A DNA stretch of 16,264 bases from contig DASQVO010000529.1 of NCBI GenBank assembly GCA_035640715.1, positions 1 to 16,264 on the forward strand, written 5' to 3'. The position numbers and the translations under genes were made by a program. The notes beneath the pieces are model-generated. The model did no database searches, was not told the origin of the DNA, and saw only the letters and a program-made list of their open reading frames with translations. Below are positions 15,197 through 16,264 of this stretch, in pieces; position 1 is the stretch's first letter; each line of letters starts with the position of its first letter. Origin of the DNA: DASQVO01 sp035640715 (GTDB lineage: Bacteria > Actinomycetota > Actinomycetes > Streptosporangiales > Streptosporangiaceae).

Positions 15197-15243
15197 GATG
15201 CGTGACCCGCATCAGGCGGGTCGCAACGATTCAGACCCGCATC
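15197..15243 (+). promoter_or_regulatory. Overlapping hairpins and 30-bp-spaced repeat upstream of cupredoxin
   Basis: GACCCGC 15204-15210 pairs with GCGGGTC 15216-15222. Alternatively GATGCG 15197-15202 pairs with CGCATC 15208-15213; the two stems exclude each other. GACCCGCATC is repeated at 15204-15213 and 15234-15243, 30 bases apart, so GGGTC 15218-15222 can also pair with GACCC 15234-15238. It lies 25 bases before the start codon. Confidence 0.4.
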
Positions 15244-15267
15244 GGACGGGCCGGTTGGATAGGCATC

Positions 15268-15735
15268 ATGAGACTCTGTCCGGATCAGGAAACCCATAGC
15301 GAACCGCCGCGGCGCCCACCGCGTCACATCCCGAAGGTGCTGGTGGCGACCACCACAGCGCTGGGAATCTCGGCGCTCGGCGCACCGGGCCCGGTGGCAC
15401 TGGCGGCGTCCGCCGCCCACCCCAGCTCCGCTGCGAGCTCTGTGGTCCCGGCCTCTTCGGCCTCGGCCGGCGTCCTGAAGGCACCGGCCGCCGCCTCGCG
15501 GCACGTGACCATCGCGGGCTTCGCATTCTCGCCCGCGTCCCTCACCGTCCGTGTGGGTACGACGGTCGCCTGGACCAACACCGACTCCGCTGCCCACAAT
15601 GTCCGTGGCGGTCCGCTGCATTCGCCGAAGCTCAATCACGGCGCTTCCTACAGTTACACCTTCACCAAAGCCGGGACGTACCACTACGTCTGCACCTTCC
15701 ACCCATGGATGAAAGGCGCGGTCATCGTGAAGTGA
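15268..15735 (+). CDS. Secreted cupredoxin (plastocyanin/amicyanin-like blue copper protein)
   Basis: 155 aa. An N-terminal basic stretch (15-23) and hydrophobic segment (24-50, 'VLVATTTALGISALGA') act as a signal peptide or membrane anchor, followed by an Ala/Ser/Pro-rich linker. The domain at ~78-155 has the type-1 copper ligands H110 in 'SAAHNV', C142 and H145 in 'YVCTFHPWM', and M148. 'FSPASLTVRVGTTVAWTNTD' (87-106) is the typical strand before the first His. Likely an extracytoplasmic electron carrier or copper binder. ATG 15268 is chosen because signal-peptide-like sequence starts there; only a weak SD (GGATAGG, 15257-15263) precedes it. The frame continues upstream to 14950 but is not protein-like. 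No partner oxidoreductase lies in the window. Confidence 0.9.
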   Translation: MRLCPDQETHSEPPRRPPRHIPKVLVATTTALGISALGAPGPVALAASAAHPSSAASSVVPASSASAGVLKAPAAASRHVTIAGFAFSPASLTVRVGTTVAWTNTDSAAHNVRGGPLHSPKLNHGASYSYTFTKAGTYHYVCTFHPWMKGAVIVK

Positions 15736-15799
15736 GCCGACGGCCTTCATCGCCGCCATCGCACGTCCAGCGCAGGGCGCATCCCGCACCCCCTGTGAC

Positions 15800-15818
15800 G
15801 CCGCGCTTTTCGCGCGGC
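15800..15818 (+). terminator. Probable terminator of the cupredoxin gene
   Basis: GCCGCGC (15800-15806) pairs with GCGCGGC (15812-15818) around a TTTTC loop, 65 bases after the stop. There is no long T-run, only 'TGTCGTT' downstream. Confidence 0.55.
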
Positions 15819-15932
15819 ACTGTCGTTCATAGCTGTCCGGCGGACGGGGGGCTGATGACCGGCGGTGCCCGTGCTGCCGGCCAGCTGGGCGAACTTGCCG
15901 GCGCGGTCCGCTCACCCTGCTCACCCCGGGGA

Positions 15933-15967
15933 GGGCGGACGGGGATGCGGCCTATCCCCGCCCGCCC
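15933..15967. terminator. Long hairpin, possible terminator or structured RNA
   Basis: GGGCGGACGGGGAT (15933-15946) pairs with ATCCCCGCCCGCCC (15954-15967) over 14 bp with a single A-C mismatch and a 7-base loop. Outer GGGGA 15928-15932 and TCCCC 15973-15977 can extend it. It stands too far from either gene to be assigned with certainty. Confidence 0.45.
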
Positions 15968-16134
15968 GCGGTTTCCCCTCAGGAGCTACTTGGCCGACGG
16001 CGGTCACGTCAGCGGCTGTTAATCTTTCGCCGATCCGGCGCAGAGTCTTCAGAGCGTTCACAGCGCCGGGCGGACGGCGGGTGATGCTGGTTACAGCGGT
16101 GGCCCCGGTAGCTCGCCGGTCCACCGGGGGCGGC

Positions 16135-16140
16135 TAGCCT
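16135..16140 (+). promoter_or_regulatory. -10 element for riboswitch transcript
   Basis: TAGCCT (16135-16140) places the transcription start at about 16146-16148, immediately before the first riboswitch helix. No good -35 was seen 16-19 bases upstream. Confidence 0.45.
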
Positions 16141-16148
16141 GTAGAGAA

Positions 16149-16244
16149 CGAGGGGGAGTAGCTCTCCGCCGGGATGCCGACATGCTGGCCTGCGGGCCCG
16201 GTACCCGGGGCGCGGCCGGATCGGCGCGCTGAGCGAGACCTTCG
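16149..16244 (+). ncRNA. yybP-ykoY (Mn2+) riboswitch
   Basis: The two conserved loops of the manganese-sensing yybP-ykoY class are present: GGGGGAGTAGCTC (16152-16164) and GAGCGAGACCTTCG (16231-16244). P1 forms between CGAGGG (16149-16154) and CCTTCG (16239-16244), with one G-U pair. The ~75 bases between are rich in self-complementary GC and can supply the internal helices. In actinobacteria this class commonly stands before genes for manganese exporters (TMEM165/GDT1 or TerC-type proteins). Here the controlled gene must begin beyond the right end of the window. Confidence 0.8.
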
Positions 16245-16264
16245 GCCACGTGATACACGCTGCG

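Larger units (their letters stand above)
14498..15267. other. 770-base region without a convincing gene
   Basis: Contents: the permease SD and upstream region (14498 to ~14610, with an AT-rich TCTAGATA patch at 14599-14606); two weak small frames (14613-14723, 36 codons; 14767-14931, 54 codons); a GC-rich middle with nothing recognisable; and the structured segment 15197-15243 in front of the cupredoxin gene. A long open frame from 14950 into the cupredoxin is low in protein-like character before 15268. Confidence 0.45.
15736..16134. other. Non-coding region between cupredoxin and riboswitch
   Basis: About 400 bases with no supported gene. It contains a terminator-like stem at 15800-15818, a long stable hairpin at 15933-15967, and an unremarkable GC-rich stretch up to the promoter of the riboswitch. 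Short frames here are low in codon bias and resemble nothing. Confidence 0.5.

Noticed and set aside
14950..15267. N-terminal extension of the cupredoxin from 14950
   Set aside because: The extra ~106 residues look unlike protein, include the hairpin region, and would bury the signal peptide internally.
1..16264. Insertion sequences, integrases, tRNA genes or attachment sites marking the accessory block
   Set aside because: None found by reading either strand; the block may be inserted, but its borders show no recognisable mobility feature.

Overview
The window is high-GC DNA (GTG/TTG starts, Gly-Ala-Arg-rich proteins) from an actinobacterium. The order recX - rny - miaB - miaA - ... - dapF is a typical actinobacterial housekeeping block. 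A Streptosporangiales-like host is plausible, but that is an inference.

Layout. 1-543: 3' part of recX. 544-883: an AT-richer gap with a candidate promoter and three consecutive hairpins leading into rny (RNase Y). 884-5127: rny, miaB and miaA, for RNA decay and tRNA A37 modification. 5435-10384: an accessory four-gene operon on the same strand. It encodes a coiled-coil plus probable winged-helix protein (A), a RecB/Cas4-type nuclease with a four-cysteine Fe-S signature (B), a 499-aa protein of unrecognised family with a beta-rich C-terminal region (C), and a UPF1/DNA2-like SF1 helicase (D). B, C and D are coupled by ATGA overlaps. A appears to be transcribed as a leaderless mRNA from a promoter carrying three CTGGAAC boxes phased at exactly 10 bp. 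The helicase is broken by one in-frame amber codon at 10037-10039, while the remaining 114 codons (motifs V and VI) are intact.

10404-10444 is a long perfect hairpin between convergent genes. 10484-11029 (minus) is a secreted DUF4232-type protein. 11204-12157 is dapF, with an unusual Ala-rich insertion and a leaderless-type promoter. 12236-12619 (minus) is a hotdog thioesterase. 12707-12973 (minus) is the remnant of an amidohydrolase, directly downstream of an intact APC amino-acid/amine permease (12974-14497, minus). 14498-15267 is largely non-coding. 15268-15735 is a secreted type-1 copper protein (cupredoxin). 15736-16134 is non-coding with two strong hairpins. From about 16149 to 16244 lies a yybP-ykoY (Mn2+) riboswitch whose controlled gene is beyond the window.

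The most interesting item is the A-B-C-D operon. It looks like a Dna2-type enzyme (Fe-S RecB nuclease plus UPF1-like helicase) split into separate translationally coupled polypeptides, with its own probable DNA-binding protein, inserted between miaA and dapF. A role in DNA repair or phage/plasmid defence is inferred, not shown.
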